Shown one piece after another: positions 56,687-64,000 of a DNA stretch of 64,000 nt. Position 1 is the stretch's first letter. Each line of letters opens with the position of its first letter. Source of the stretch: an uncultured Anaerolineae bacterium (GTDB lineage Bacteria; Chloroflexota; Anaerolineae; J036; Brachytrichaceae); contig CALGMA010000022.1 of the NCBI GenBank assembly GCA_937959265.1, forward strand, positions 1 through 64,000, given 5' to 3'. Both the position numbers and the translations under genes were made by a program. Under the pieces are notes generated by a model that was given only the letters and a program-made list of their open reading frames with translations, had not been told where the DNA came from and did not search any database.

Positions 56687-58741
56687 ATGATCGTTGACCT
56701 CTCCACGCGCGACCTGGCGTGCCGCCTGTCACACCATGCCGGCCTGCGCCTCGAACAACTCAGCCTGCCCGGCAACGACTGGGTGGACGCCGCTGCCAGC
56801 CCGCTCTTTGGCGTCGTCGCCGACGGCACACGCATTCACGCGCACAGCGATGGCCTGCAAACGCTGGACGCGCGCATCGAGGATGGGCCGGCCTCGACCG
56901 GCTGTGTCACCCGGCTGCGCGTCGCGCCGGCCGGATTGGAGATCACCCATCGCTTCCTCGTGCACGTCGAAGGGCTGATCGAGAGCGGACTCGATGTGCA
57001 CAACGCGGGCGATCGCCCGATCACGCTCACGCGATTGGACTCGCTGGCGCTGGCGCTGAAGCCGGCAGCGTGCGAGCTGATGTACTACACGGCGGCCTGG
57101 GGCGACGAATTCGGCGGCGTCCGGCAGACGCTGTGCGAAGCCTTCCGATTGGAGACGCGCGCCGGCCGCTCGTCCAATCAGCACCACCCCTGGTTCACCC
57201 TCTTTCGCGCCGAAGGGAGCGGCATGCTCTCCATGTCGGTCGCATGGTCGGGCAACTGGTGCTTCCGCTTCGACCCGCGCGACGCCGGCTGGCAGGTGAG
57301 CGGCGGACTGAACGACTGGGAGTTCGCCGCCGTGTTGCAGCCTGGCCAGACGATTGCTGCGCCGCCGGTCGCCCTCGTGCTCGCCGAGGGCGCCGACCTC
57401 AATGACATCTCGATCCCCTACGCCCGCGTTGGCCGCCGGCGCTGGTATCCGCGCAACGCGCTGGCGCGCCAGCTCCCCGTGGAGTGGAATCACTGGTGGA
57501 GCTACGAGGACAAGGCCATTGACGAGGCGACCTTCCGCGCCAACGTCGCAGTCGCCGCCGAGATGGGCATCGAGGTGTGCACGCTGGACGCCGGCTGGTT
57601 CGGCCTGTCCGACCCGGCGACGCACTGGTACGACTATCGCGGCGACTGGCATCTGGTGAACACCACGCGCTTCCCCGGCGGCATCCGCGCCCTGGCCGAC
57701 TATGCGCATGCCAAAGGGTTGAAGTTCGGCTTGTGGTGCGAGATCGAGGGGCTGGGCCGGTTGGCGCGCCTGGCCGAGGATCATCCCGAGTTTGTCGCCA
57801 TGCGCGACGGCGAACGACTGGGCTACGTCTGCCTGGGCAATCCGGCAGCCCAAGCATGGGCGTTCGAGACGCTGAGCCGACTGGTGGACGATTACGCGCT
57901 GGACTGGGTGAAGCTGGACTTCAACCTTGACCCCGGCGCCGGCTGCAATCGAACCGACCACGGCCACGCCGCCGGCGACGGACTCTACGCGCACTACCAG
58001 GGTTACTATCGCCTGCTGCGGCGCCTGCGCGAACGTTACCCGGAGGTGATCTGGGAGAACTGCTCCTCGGGCGGCCTGCGCGTAGACCTGGGCATGTTGC
58101 GCCACACGCACTTCACCTTCCTCAGCGATCCGGATTGGCCGGAGCATTCGCTGCAGCTTTTCTGGGGCGCGACGACCATGCTCAGCCCGGATGCGCTGTT
58201 GCGCTGGACGTATAGCGAGTGGATCAACGGCTATCCGCCCCAGCAGTTCAACCCGCGCGACCCAAACTTACAGCCGCACGAGCTGGACTATTTCATCCGC
58301 ATCGGCATGTTGGGCGTGATGGGGCTATCGCAGAAGTTGCCGGAATTGCCGGCCTGGGTGCGCGAGCGCTACGCCGCGCACATCGGGCTGTACAAATCGC
58401 TCGTCCGGCGCTTCGTGCGCCAGGCCGACCTCTATCGCCTCACCGATCAGCCCCATCGCGATGGCGGCGGCGACCGCTGGGCGGCCTTTCAATACGCCCT
58501 GCCCGACGCAGACGAGCACTTGCTCTTCGTCTTTCGACTGCCGGGTGGAGAGCCGGCGCGCACTCTGCGCTTGCGCGCGCTGCAGCCCGACCGCAACTAC
58601 CTGCTTCGATGGCACTCGCATGACCGCAGCGAGCGCTGCACCGGCGCGCAACTGATGCGCGCCGGCCTGCGCTTCGACGACCTGCGCGAGCGCGACTCCG
58701 CGCTGGTGCACATCCAGTCCCTAGAACCCCCCAGTTCCTGA
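56687..58741 (+). CDS. Alpha-galactosidase, GH36 family
   Basis: This 684-residue retaining glycosidase likely removes terminal alpha-galactose. The N-terminal beta-sandwich (about 1-270) precedes a TIM barrel with EVCTLDAGWFG, KFGLWCEIEGLG, nucleophile Asp411 in WVKLDFNLD, and the acid/base aspartate in FLSDPDWPE (481 or 483). A C-terminal beta domain ends it. There is no signal peptide, so it acts on imported oligosaccharides. It follows the tiny membrane gene by three bases in the sugar operon. Confidence 0.9.
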   Translation: MIVDLSTRDLACRLSHHAGLRLEQLSLPGNDWVDAAASPLFGVVADGTRIHAHSDGLQTLDARIEDGPASTGCVTRLRVAPAGLEITHRFLVHVEGLIESGLDVHNAGDRPITLTRLDSLALALKPAACELMYYTAAWGDEFGGVRQTLCEAFRLETRAGRSSNQHHPWFTLFRAEGSGMLSMSVAWSGNWCFRFDPRDAGWQVSGGLNDWEFAAVLQPGQTIAAPPVALVLAEGADLNDISIPYARVGRRRWYPRNALARQLPVEWNHWWSYEDKAIDEATFRANVAVAAEMGIEVCTLDAGWFGLSDPATHWYDYRGDWHLVNTTRFPGGIRALADYAHAKGLKFGLWCEIEGLGRLARLAEDHPEFVAMRDGERLGYVCLGNPAAQAWAFETLSRLVDDYALDWVKLDFNLDPGAGCNRTDHGHAAGDGLYAHYQGYYRLLRRLRERYPEVIWENCSSGGLRVDLGMLRHTHFTFLSDPDWPEHSLQLFWGATTMLSPDALLRWTYSEWINGYPPQQFNPRDPNLQPHELDYFIRIGMLGVMGLSQKLPELPAWVRERYAAHIGLYKSLVRRFVRQADLYRLTDQPHRDGGGDRWAAFQYALPDADEHLLFVFRLPGGEPARTLRLRALQPDRNYLLRWHSHDRSERCTGAQLMRAGLRFDDLRERDSALVHIQSLEPPSS

Positions 58742-58781
58742 AGCAACTCGGATTCCGGCCACAGAATCAAAGACCCAACCA

Positions 58782-60779
58782 ATGTCTGATTGGACGCTCG
58801 AAACTCCCGCCGTCACATGCCGCATCGCGCTGGCCGACGGCGCGCTCACCTGGCAGATGACGAGCGCGACGCATCCCGGCCTCGACATATCGCCATCCCC
58901 GCTCAGCCGCATGACGGTCGAGGGCCAGCCGCTTCGCCTGGGCGACGTCGCCGACGCTGAATTCGGCGAACTCGCCGACGGCGCGCGCACCTTGACCTTG
59001 CGCATACCAAGCGCCGATGGCCGCTTACAGCTCGTCCAGCGCGCGCAAGCCTTCGCCGCGCATCCATTCGTGCGCACCTGGGCCGAGCTGGTCAACCTGA
59101 GCGATGCGCCGGTGCGCGTCACCGGCTGCGACATCCTCAACCTGCGCGCGCCGTTGGATGGGCGCAACACCCTCTTCCACGTCGAGCAGTTCAGTTGGAA
59201 CTACCGGCCGGACAAGTTCGCGCTGCACAAGGCGCAGATCGTCCCGGGCCGCGCCGCGCACGAAATTCGCATGGGGTCGTTCGGCGCGCATTACTGGGCG
59301 CCGAGCAGTTGCGCCTGGGCTGCGCTGCGCGCCCGCCTCGATCCGCCGGATGACCCCGACGCGGCGCTCAGCGACGCCGGGCTAGTGCTGAGCATCGAGT
59401 TCAACGGCAAGAGCCGGTTGTTGGCCTGGGCGCGCGACGGCTACACCTGCCTGCGCAGCGCGATTGACGACCTGGCGCACGCGCTTGCGCCGGGGCAGAC
59501 GTTCGATGTCCCCGCCGGCTTCGTCGGGCGCTTCTTGGGCGATTGGGACGAAGCCGGCTACGTCACCCAGCGCTTTGCCGAAGCGCACATGCATCCGCCC
59601 ATGCCGGACGCGCGCTATCCCTGGGCGCAATACAACTCATGGGGCTACGGACAAGACATCAACGAGGCGCAGCAACTGGCGGCCATCGCGCGCTGCGCCG
59701 AATTGGGCATCGAGGCGGTGGTGATGGACCTGGGCTGGGCGTGCGGCATCGGCGACTGGCGACCCGATCCGGCCAAGTTCCCGCGCGGCCTGCGCCCGCT
59801 GAGCGAGCGTTGCGCCGAGCTGGGCATGCGCTTCGGCGTCCACATGGCGCTGGCGCAGATGAACCCGAACGCGCCGGCGGCCCAGGCGCATCCCGAATGG
59901 CTGATCCACACCGGCGACGATTACTTCGGCGCAGCACCCCTATGCCTAAGCCATGCGCCGTGTCGCGAGTGGCTGATCGGCGAGATCATGCGGCTGATTG
60001 ACGAAGAAGGCGTGAACTACATCATTCAGGACGGCGAGGACATGGTTAAGATGTGCTGGCGCGACGACCACACCCATGCGCCGGGCGACAGCAACTACGC
60101 CAACGCCGAGCACGGCCTGGATCGCGTGATCGCCGCAATCCGCCAACGACGGCCGCACGTGACGCTGGAGAATTGCGAGGATGGCGGCTGTATGCTCACC
60201 TACAAGATGGCGCGCCTGTATCACACCAGCATCACCGTGGACAACATCGCCACCTACGCGACCCGGCAGGGCATCTACGGCGCGTCGTATCCGTTTTCGC
60301 TGCGCTACAGCGTGCGCTATATGCAGGACGATCCAAACCGCTACACGCTGCGCAGCGCCATCTTCGGCGGGCCGCTGATCCTGATGCAGCGCATCACGGA
60401 GTGGACGCCGCAGCAGGTCGCCGAGACGCGCCAGGCCATCGCCCAGTACAAGGCGCTGCGCGCGCTGACGCGCGACGCCAAAATCATTCACCTCATCGCG
60501 CCGCGTTACAACGTCGAAGGACGGGGCTGGGGCTGGGACGCGATCCAGGCTGTCTCGCCCGACCGGGCGCGCAGCGTCGTCATGATCTTCCGCGCCATGG
60601 GCGGGCCGGCGCAGCGCGCGATCCGCCCGCGCGGGCTGAACGCGGCGGCCGCTTATCGCGTGCGCGCCGAGGATCGCGGCGACATGGGGACGATCGCTGG
60701 CGCGGCGCTCATGCGCGACGGGCTAACGCTGGCGCTGGACGAGTTCGGCTCCGAAGTAATCTGGATCGAGGCGGTATAG
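58782..60779 (+). CDS. GH36-like glycoside hydrolase (second copy)
   Basis: This 665-residue protein has the same architecture as the preceding enzyme: N-terminal beta-sandwich, TIM barrel (VVMDLGWACGIGDWRPDP, MRFGVHMALAQM) and a C-terminal beta domain. The likely nucleophile is Asp417 in NYIIQDGEDM. The acid/base equivalent is less clear (SITVDNIATY, Asp near 490). The barrel motifs have drifted (QDGED instead of KLDFN), so its substrate probably differs from the first enzyme. It is cytoplasmic and the last forward gene of the operon. Confidence 0.8.
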   Translation: MSDWTLETPAVTCRIALADGALTWQMTSATHPGLDISPSPLSRMTVEGQPLRLGDVADAEFGELADGARTLTLRIPSADGRLQLVQRAQAFAAHPFVRTWAELVNLSDAPVRVTGCDILNLRAPLDGRNTLFHVEQFSWNYRPDKFALHKAQIVPGRAAHEIRMGSFGAHYWAPSSCAWAALRARLDPPDDPDAALSDAGLVLSIEFNGKSRLLAWARDGYTCLRSAIDDLAHALAPGQTFDVPAGFVGRFLGDWDEAGYVTQRFAEAHMHPPMPDARYPWAQYNSWGYGQDINEAQQLAAIARCAELGIEAVVMDLGWACGIGDWRPDPAKFPRGLRPLSERCAELGMRFGVHMALAQMNPNAPAAQAHPEWLIHTGDDYFGAAPLCLSHAPCREWLIGEIMRLIDEEGVNYIIQDGEDMVKMCWRDDHTHAPGDSNYANAEHGLDRVIAAIRQRRPHVTLENCEDGGCMLTYKMARLYHTSITVDNIATYATRQGIYGASYPFSLRYSVRYMQDDPNRYTLRSAIFGGPLILMQRITEWTPQQVAETRQAIAQYKALRALTRDAKIIHLIAPRYNVEGRGWGWDAIQAVSPDRARSVVMIFRAMGGPAQRAIRPRGLNAAAAYRVRAEDRGDMGTIAGAALMRDGLTLALDEFGSEVIWIEAV

Positions 60780-60876
60780 CAGCCGGATCCATACCGACGG
60801 CCATATCCTGCGCCGGTCGAATCGGCGCCGGTGTAAGCATTCGATCCGAGGACGAGGCGATACGGCGGGCGCGCGT

Positions 60877-61725
60877 TTATCGCCTCAATCGCTGTTTGAG
60901 GAAGGCCAGGCCCTTCACGGCGATGTCCTCGCGGCTGGGCTCAATCTGCCGCCAGATCGCCGCTGCGCGCGCGATCACCTTCACATCCTGGGTGAACGAC
61001 TCGATGGTCACATCGCCGTCGTACTTCACCACACGCAACGCTGCGGCGATGCCCTTCCAGTCAATGTGATCGCTGCCAGGCGTGCCACGGTCGCAGCCGC
61101 AAGCGTGAAAGTGGATCAACTGGTCGCCTGCACGCCGGATGGCGTCGCCCTGGAATTTCTCCTCGATGTTCATGTGGAAGGTATCGTAGTGCAGGCCGAT
61201 GGCCGGGCTGTCCACATCGGCGATCAGCGCCAGGGCATCATCCACGGTGTTCAGGAAATCCGTCTCGAAGCGGTTGAGCGGCTCAACGGCGATGCGCATG
61301 CCCCTCTCGCCGGCGTAGTCGCACAGCCGCTTGAGATGCTTGACCACCGTCTTCCACTGGCGGGCGCGCTCGCGCGGCGGCGTGGCTTCGGCGCGGCCTA
61401 CGGCCGAATACACCGGCCCGGCCAGGATCTTCGCGCCCAGCACCACCATCTGATCCAGCATGGACATCATGTAGTGCAGGCTGTTCTGCTGATGCTCCGG
61501 CGCGCCGCGCAGGTCACGGTCGGGGCCGAACGCACCGCACACGGTATTGCAGACCAGCCCGCTCCGGTCGAGCGCATCGCGGATGAGGTGCGGGTCGTAG
61601 CCGGCTGGATCGTCAATCGCGATCTCCACTGCGTCGAATCCCCAGGCCTTGAACTGCGGGAAGAGCTTAGCGCTCTTGTTAGTAAAAGGGAAGGTAAACA
61701 GGAAGGTGTTGATGCCGAATTGCAT
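60877..61725 (-). CDS. Sugar 3-epimerase / xylose-isomerase-like TIM barrel
   Basis: This 282-residue protein is of the AP-endonuclease-2/xylose-isomerase superfamily, closest in pattern to D-tagatose/D-psicose 3-epimerases. It has MQFGINTFLFTFPF, IAVEPLNRFETDFLNT (Glu metal ligand), LHYDTFHMNIEE (Asp, His), HFHACGCDRGTPGSDHIDW and a final Glu in TIESFTQ. It would interconvert ketohexoses. The start is ATG 61725; an earlier frame to 61992 runs inside the next gene. It sits with a dehydrogenase on the same strand in a sugar-processing set. Confidence 0.83.
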   Translation of the reverse strand: MQFGINTFLFTFPFTNKSAKLFPQFKAWGFDAVEIAIDDPAGYDPHLIRDALDRSGLVCNTVCGAFGPDRDLRGAPEHQQNSLHYMMSMLDQMVVLGAKILAGPVYSAVGRAEATPPRERARQWKTVVKHLKRLCDYAGERGMRIAVEPLNRFETDFLNTVDDALALIADVDSPAIGLHYDTFHMNIEEKFQGDAIRRAGDQLIHFHACGCDRGTPGSDHIDWKGIAAALRVVKYDGDVTIESFTQDVKVIARAAAIWRQIEPSREDIAVKGLAFLKQRLRR

Positions 61726-61766
61726 GGAATGGAAGTCAGAACTGAGAAAGTAGAACCCAGAGGCAG

Positions 61767-61795
61767 AATATAGCCGTTCAGCGCCCCCGGAGCAA
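61767..61795 (-). promoter_or_regulatory. Internal promoter for the epimerase gene
   Basis: On the minus strand TTGCTC (61795-61790), 17 bp, TATATT (61772-61767). The -35 lies inside the 3' end of the dehydrogenase gene, giving a leader of about 35 bases. Confidence 0.5.
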
Positions 61796-62836
61796 GCGGA
61801 AGTAGTCGCGGGCCAGGCGCAGGTCTTCCAGCGCCTCGACAGAATCGCAAGGCGGCCGACATTCGCCGCGGATAGCCCGCACGAAGTTGATCGCCTGCTG
61901 ACGATGGGCATGCACGGGCGGCAAGATCGGCTCGATGCGCTGCGGCGTTGCGCCCTGGCCGGGATCTCGGAATACCTCGACGCGGCCGGCACGGTTCAGC
62001 GCCAACGGCGGCGGTAAATCCAGTCGTACGTAGCCCCGCTCAAAGCAGACCAGCGCGCTCTCCTGCCAGTCCAGCGTGGTCTGATAGGGCGCCATCTCGA
62101 TAGAGCATGTCGCGCCACTCGCGCTCTCACCGATCAGCAGAACCTGGTGCGGGTCGGCGTAGGTCACGCGATACGGCTCGCCCAGTAAGAAGCGCAGCAG
62201 GTTGACCTGGTGAATGTAGTAATTCACGAAGCGCACATAGTCGGCGTAATCCTCGGCTGAAAGATCGGACGCCGGCGGGTCGAACTCCAGTGCCGGCGCC
62301 GGGTCGCTGCCGATGATCACATCGTTGAAGCCACCTGCAATCCATTCACCGGGCGGCATAGTGATGCGCACGTAGCGTAGCCGGCCCAACTCGTCACTCA
62401 GTTGGAACTGCCGGACGTATTCGCGGGCACACACCGCAGCCGGATCGCTGCGCTTATGATAGGCAACCATGTGCCAGGTGCCGGCCTCTTGCGCTGCTTT
62501 CACCAATCGCTCGCCCACTTCCACCGACGCCGCTAGTGGCTTCTCGGTGAGAATGGGTAGCCCCAATTGCAACAACTCTCCAAGCAGTATGCCGTGACGG
62601 TCGAAGGGCTGGATGCAGACGAGGCCGTCGAGCTGTTCGTGCGCCAACATCTCGCGGTGATAGCGGTAGACGCGCGGCACGCCGTATCGCCGCGCTACCC
62701 GGCAAGCCATCTCTTCACGCAGCTCGGCGATCGCGACGACTTCGCACTCTTCGAGCGCTGCAAAGTTCCGCAGATGCGCAGCTTGGCCCATCTTGCCGAC
62801 GCCGATGAAGCCAAGACGCAACTTCTTGTTGTTCAC
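61778..62836 (-). CDS. Gfo/Idh/MocA-family oxidoreductase
   Basis: This 352-residue NAD(P)-dependent dehydrogenase has the Rossmann motif LGFIGVGKMGQAAHL, the catalytic-lysine EKP in ILTEKPLAASVE, and a beta-rich substrate domain. Family members oxidise inositol, glucose or other sugars. It is followed at 41 bases by the epimerase and preceded by the FG-GAP gene, whose stop is three bases away, so all three probably form one transcript. Confidence 0.88.
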   Translation of the reverse strand: MNNKKLRLGFIGVGKMGQAAHLRNFAALEECEVVAIAELREEMACRVARRYGVPRVYRYHREMLAHEQLDGLVCIQPFDRHGILLGELLQLGLPILTEKPLAASVEVGERLVKAAQEAGTWHMVAYHKRSDPAAVCAREYVRQFQLSDELGRLRYVRITMPPGEWIAGGFNDVIIGSDPAPALEFDPPASDLSAEDYADYVRFVNYYIHQVNLLRFLLGEPYRVTYADPHQVLLIGESASGATCSIEMAPYQTTLDWQESALVCFERGYVRLDLPPPLALNRAGRVEVFRDPGQGATPQRIEPILPPVHAHRQQAINFVRAIRGECRPPCDSVEALEDLRLARDYFRLLRGR

Positions 62837-62839
62837 AGA

Positions 62840-63931
62840 TCAGAGCCCTTCGTTGAAGAAGATATACAGGCCATCTTTGCCAGGCGCGATCACATCCAAG
62901 CGTCCGCTGTTGCGCAGATCTGCTAAGGCGAACTGGATACCACAGCCGATGCCGATTCCGAGTGGGCCATAGGAGATGACCTGCTTGCTGAATGACTCAC
63001 CGTTCCATTTGAAGTAGTAAATGCCCAGGTCATCCAGATCGCCTGCATCCTTGAGTGGGTGTGCGCGAAAACGTTTGCCGGTGATCAACTCCGGCTGTCC
63101 GTCGCCGTCTAGATCAGCCCACTGCAGATCGTGGTATTGGGCGTTGAAAGGATCGATCGGATGACGTGTCCAGATGCGTTTGCCGGAGACATCTCTCGTC
63201 TGTTCCAACCAGTCGAGGCCATACCCGTGCGCATTGCCGACGATGAGATCGTTCAAGCCATCACCGTTCACGTCCACGATGAGGATAGGCACGCTTGGCG
63301 GACCGTCGGGGAATCGTAAATCGAACTCAGCATGAAAGGTCCATCTACCGGCCAGCCCATCGCTCGGCTGCTCCAGCCAACCATGCGTCAACACGAAGTC
63401 CCCTCGGCCATCACCGTTGATATCTCCAAATCCAAGGCCATGTCCTTGCTGACCCGTCCATATTTCGTATTTAGCAAAGTTTGCCACGCTCCCGCATTGC
63501 TCACTGCTGATCAGCTTATAAATACTGAGAGAGCCGTTAGGGGTGTTCGGGACGATTTCCAATTGACCATCGCCATCAACATCCCATGCGCGCGTGGTTT
63601 CGATGTTCCCACACACATCAATGATGTGCTCCGGCCAGATTTGATCACCAGCAGGGTTTTCACGCCAGCGCAACGCACTGCCCCACCAACCACCAGTGAT
63701 GAAATCAATCCAGCCATCCTCGTTTACATCTAGGGGGATGACTGAAAATTCATCGTAGTAGTCACCGAATCTTTTGGTTTCACCAATCTCATGACGTTTA
63801 AGGAACTCCGGTCCTTCGAGCCAGAACCCACCGGTCACGATATCGAGATGGCCGTCTCGATTGACATCGAACACGCCAACAGCCTCATAAGCTTCGGAGA
63901 CGAGTAAGCGCTTTGTGAAACGAAGTGGCAT
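62840..63931 (-). CDS. FG-GAP/VCBS beta-propeller protein
   Basis: This 363-residue protein has at least six calcium-type repeats: VFDVNRDGHLDIVTGG, PLDVNEDGWIDFITGG, AWDVDGDGQLEIVPN, FGDINGDGRGDFVLTH, IVDVNGDGLNDLIVGN and WADLDGDGQPELITGK. This is a seven-bladed propeller of the FG-GAP type. No signal peptide is evident at the preferred ATG 63931, which is odd for a family usually secreted; it may be a cytoplasmic sugar-binding or enzyme-like member. It lies 26 bases after the permease stop in a sugar operon. Confidence 0.75.
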   Translation of the reverse strand: MPLRFTKRLLVSEAYEAVGVFDVNRDGHLDIVTGGFWLEGPEFLKRHEIGETKRFGDYYDEFSVIPLDVNEDGWIDFITGGWWGSALRWRENPAGDQIWPEHIIDVCGNIETTRAWDVDGDGQLEIVPNTPNGSLSIYKLISSEQCGSVANFAKYEIWTGQQGHGLGFGDINGDGRGDFVLTHGWLEQPSDGLAGRWTFHAEFDLRFPDGPPSVPILIVDVNGDGLNDLIVGNAHGYGLDWLEQTRDVSGKRIWTRHPIDPFNAQYHDLQWADLDGDGQPELITGKRFRAHPLKDAGDLDDLGIYYFKWNGESFSKQVISYGPLGIGIGCGIQFALADLRNSGRLDVIAPGKDGLYIFFNEGL

Positions 63932-63957
63932 GGTGTTATCAGATTTCACGCACAAGC

Positions 63958-64000
63958 TCAACCCTTGAGCGCCCCTGAGGTAAGGCCTTGGATGAACTGC
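63958..64000 (-). CDS. Sugar ABC transporter permease, last codons only
   Basis: Thirteen codons and a TGA read QFIQGLTSGALKG, the conserved C-terminal end of MalG-type permeases (compare the FIIQGIVTTGLKG of the permease ending at 56477). The rest lies beyond the right edge. A second carbohydrate transporter therefore heads the reverse-strand gene set. Confidence 0.75.
   Translation of the reverse strand, partial: QFIQGLTSGALKG

Overview
The window is GC-rich, gene-dense bacterial DNA. The best reading is a member of the Chloroflexota, probably Anaerolineae-like. This is inference from gene style, not from a marker gene. Pointers include the lipoprotein linkers built from repeated Ala-Pro-Thr-Glu words, membrane-anchored proteins with Pro/Thr-rich stalks, GC-rich codon use, short clusters of MoxR and VWA genes, ClpC with a UVR segment, and many weakly conserved Chloroflexota-type hypothetical proteins. 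I found no rRNA, tRNA, CRISPR array or intact insertion sequence.

Layout. 1-3100: the end of a small protein gene, a stretch with strong RNA-like pairing, a dienelactone-hydrolase-type enzyme, a small FMN/F420-type oxidoreductase and a toxin-antitoxin-like pair. 3100-9800: clpC, a dps gene broken by an in-frame amber codon, a clean terminator, then a MoxR-VWA-membrane-membrane operon. 9900-18800: fatty-acid desaturase, gyrA (reverse), an SRPBCC protein, two glycosyltransferases, ogt and an orphan E1-alpha dehydrogenase. 18800-26700: a putative zinc metallopeptidase behind a cluster of DnaA-box-like sequences, a serine hydrolase, cyclase, phytanoyl-CoA-type dioxygenase, lipA, an anchored esterase and a flippase-like protein. 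26700-36000: a secreted beta-propeller protein, a recombinase-like protein with a decayed active site, a lamin-tail protein, an AlbA/ATPase regulator, thioesterase, mutS and an ABC ATPase. 36000-45000: pyrG, a complete branched-chain amino acid ABC transporter (livJHMGF) and a trans-sulfuration enzyme.

45000-46000 is a small gene graveyard: a phosphatase remnant and a surface-protein gene with two frame breaks, one explained exactly by a 70-bp insertion between 36-bp direct repeats. 46000-51000: a cupredoxin and a second MoxR-DUF58-VWA-VWA operon. 51000-64000: a membrane-anchored trypsin-like protease, then a carbohydrate locus: a GntR-type regulator with a perfect 11-bp inverted-repeat operator over its own promoter, a Tat-type sugar-binding lipoprotein, two permeases, a tiny membrane protein and two GH36-type glycosidases. 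A converging gene set follows: an epimerase-type TIM barrel, a Gfo/Idh/MocA dehydrogenase, an FG-GAP protein and the last codons of another sugar permease. The locus looks built to import alpha-galactosides, cleave them and process the sugars.

Two genome-wide habits stand out. Many genes have a TANNNT -10 box only 6-11 bases before the start codon, which suggests leaderless or near-leaderless mRNAs; at two divergent gene pairs only 22-26 bp apart the two -10 boxes overlap. In addition, palindromic GTAGG-type repeats lie between genes, and low-complexity word-like DNA has entered the reading frames of gyrA and mutS.
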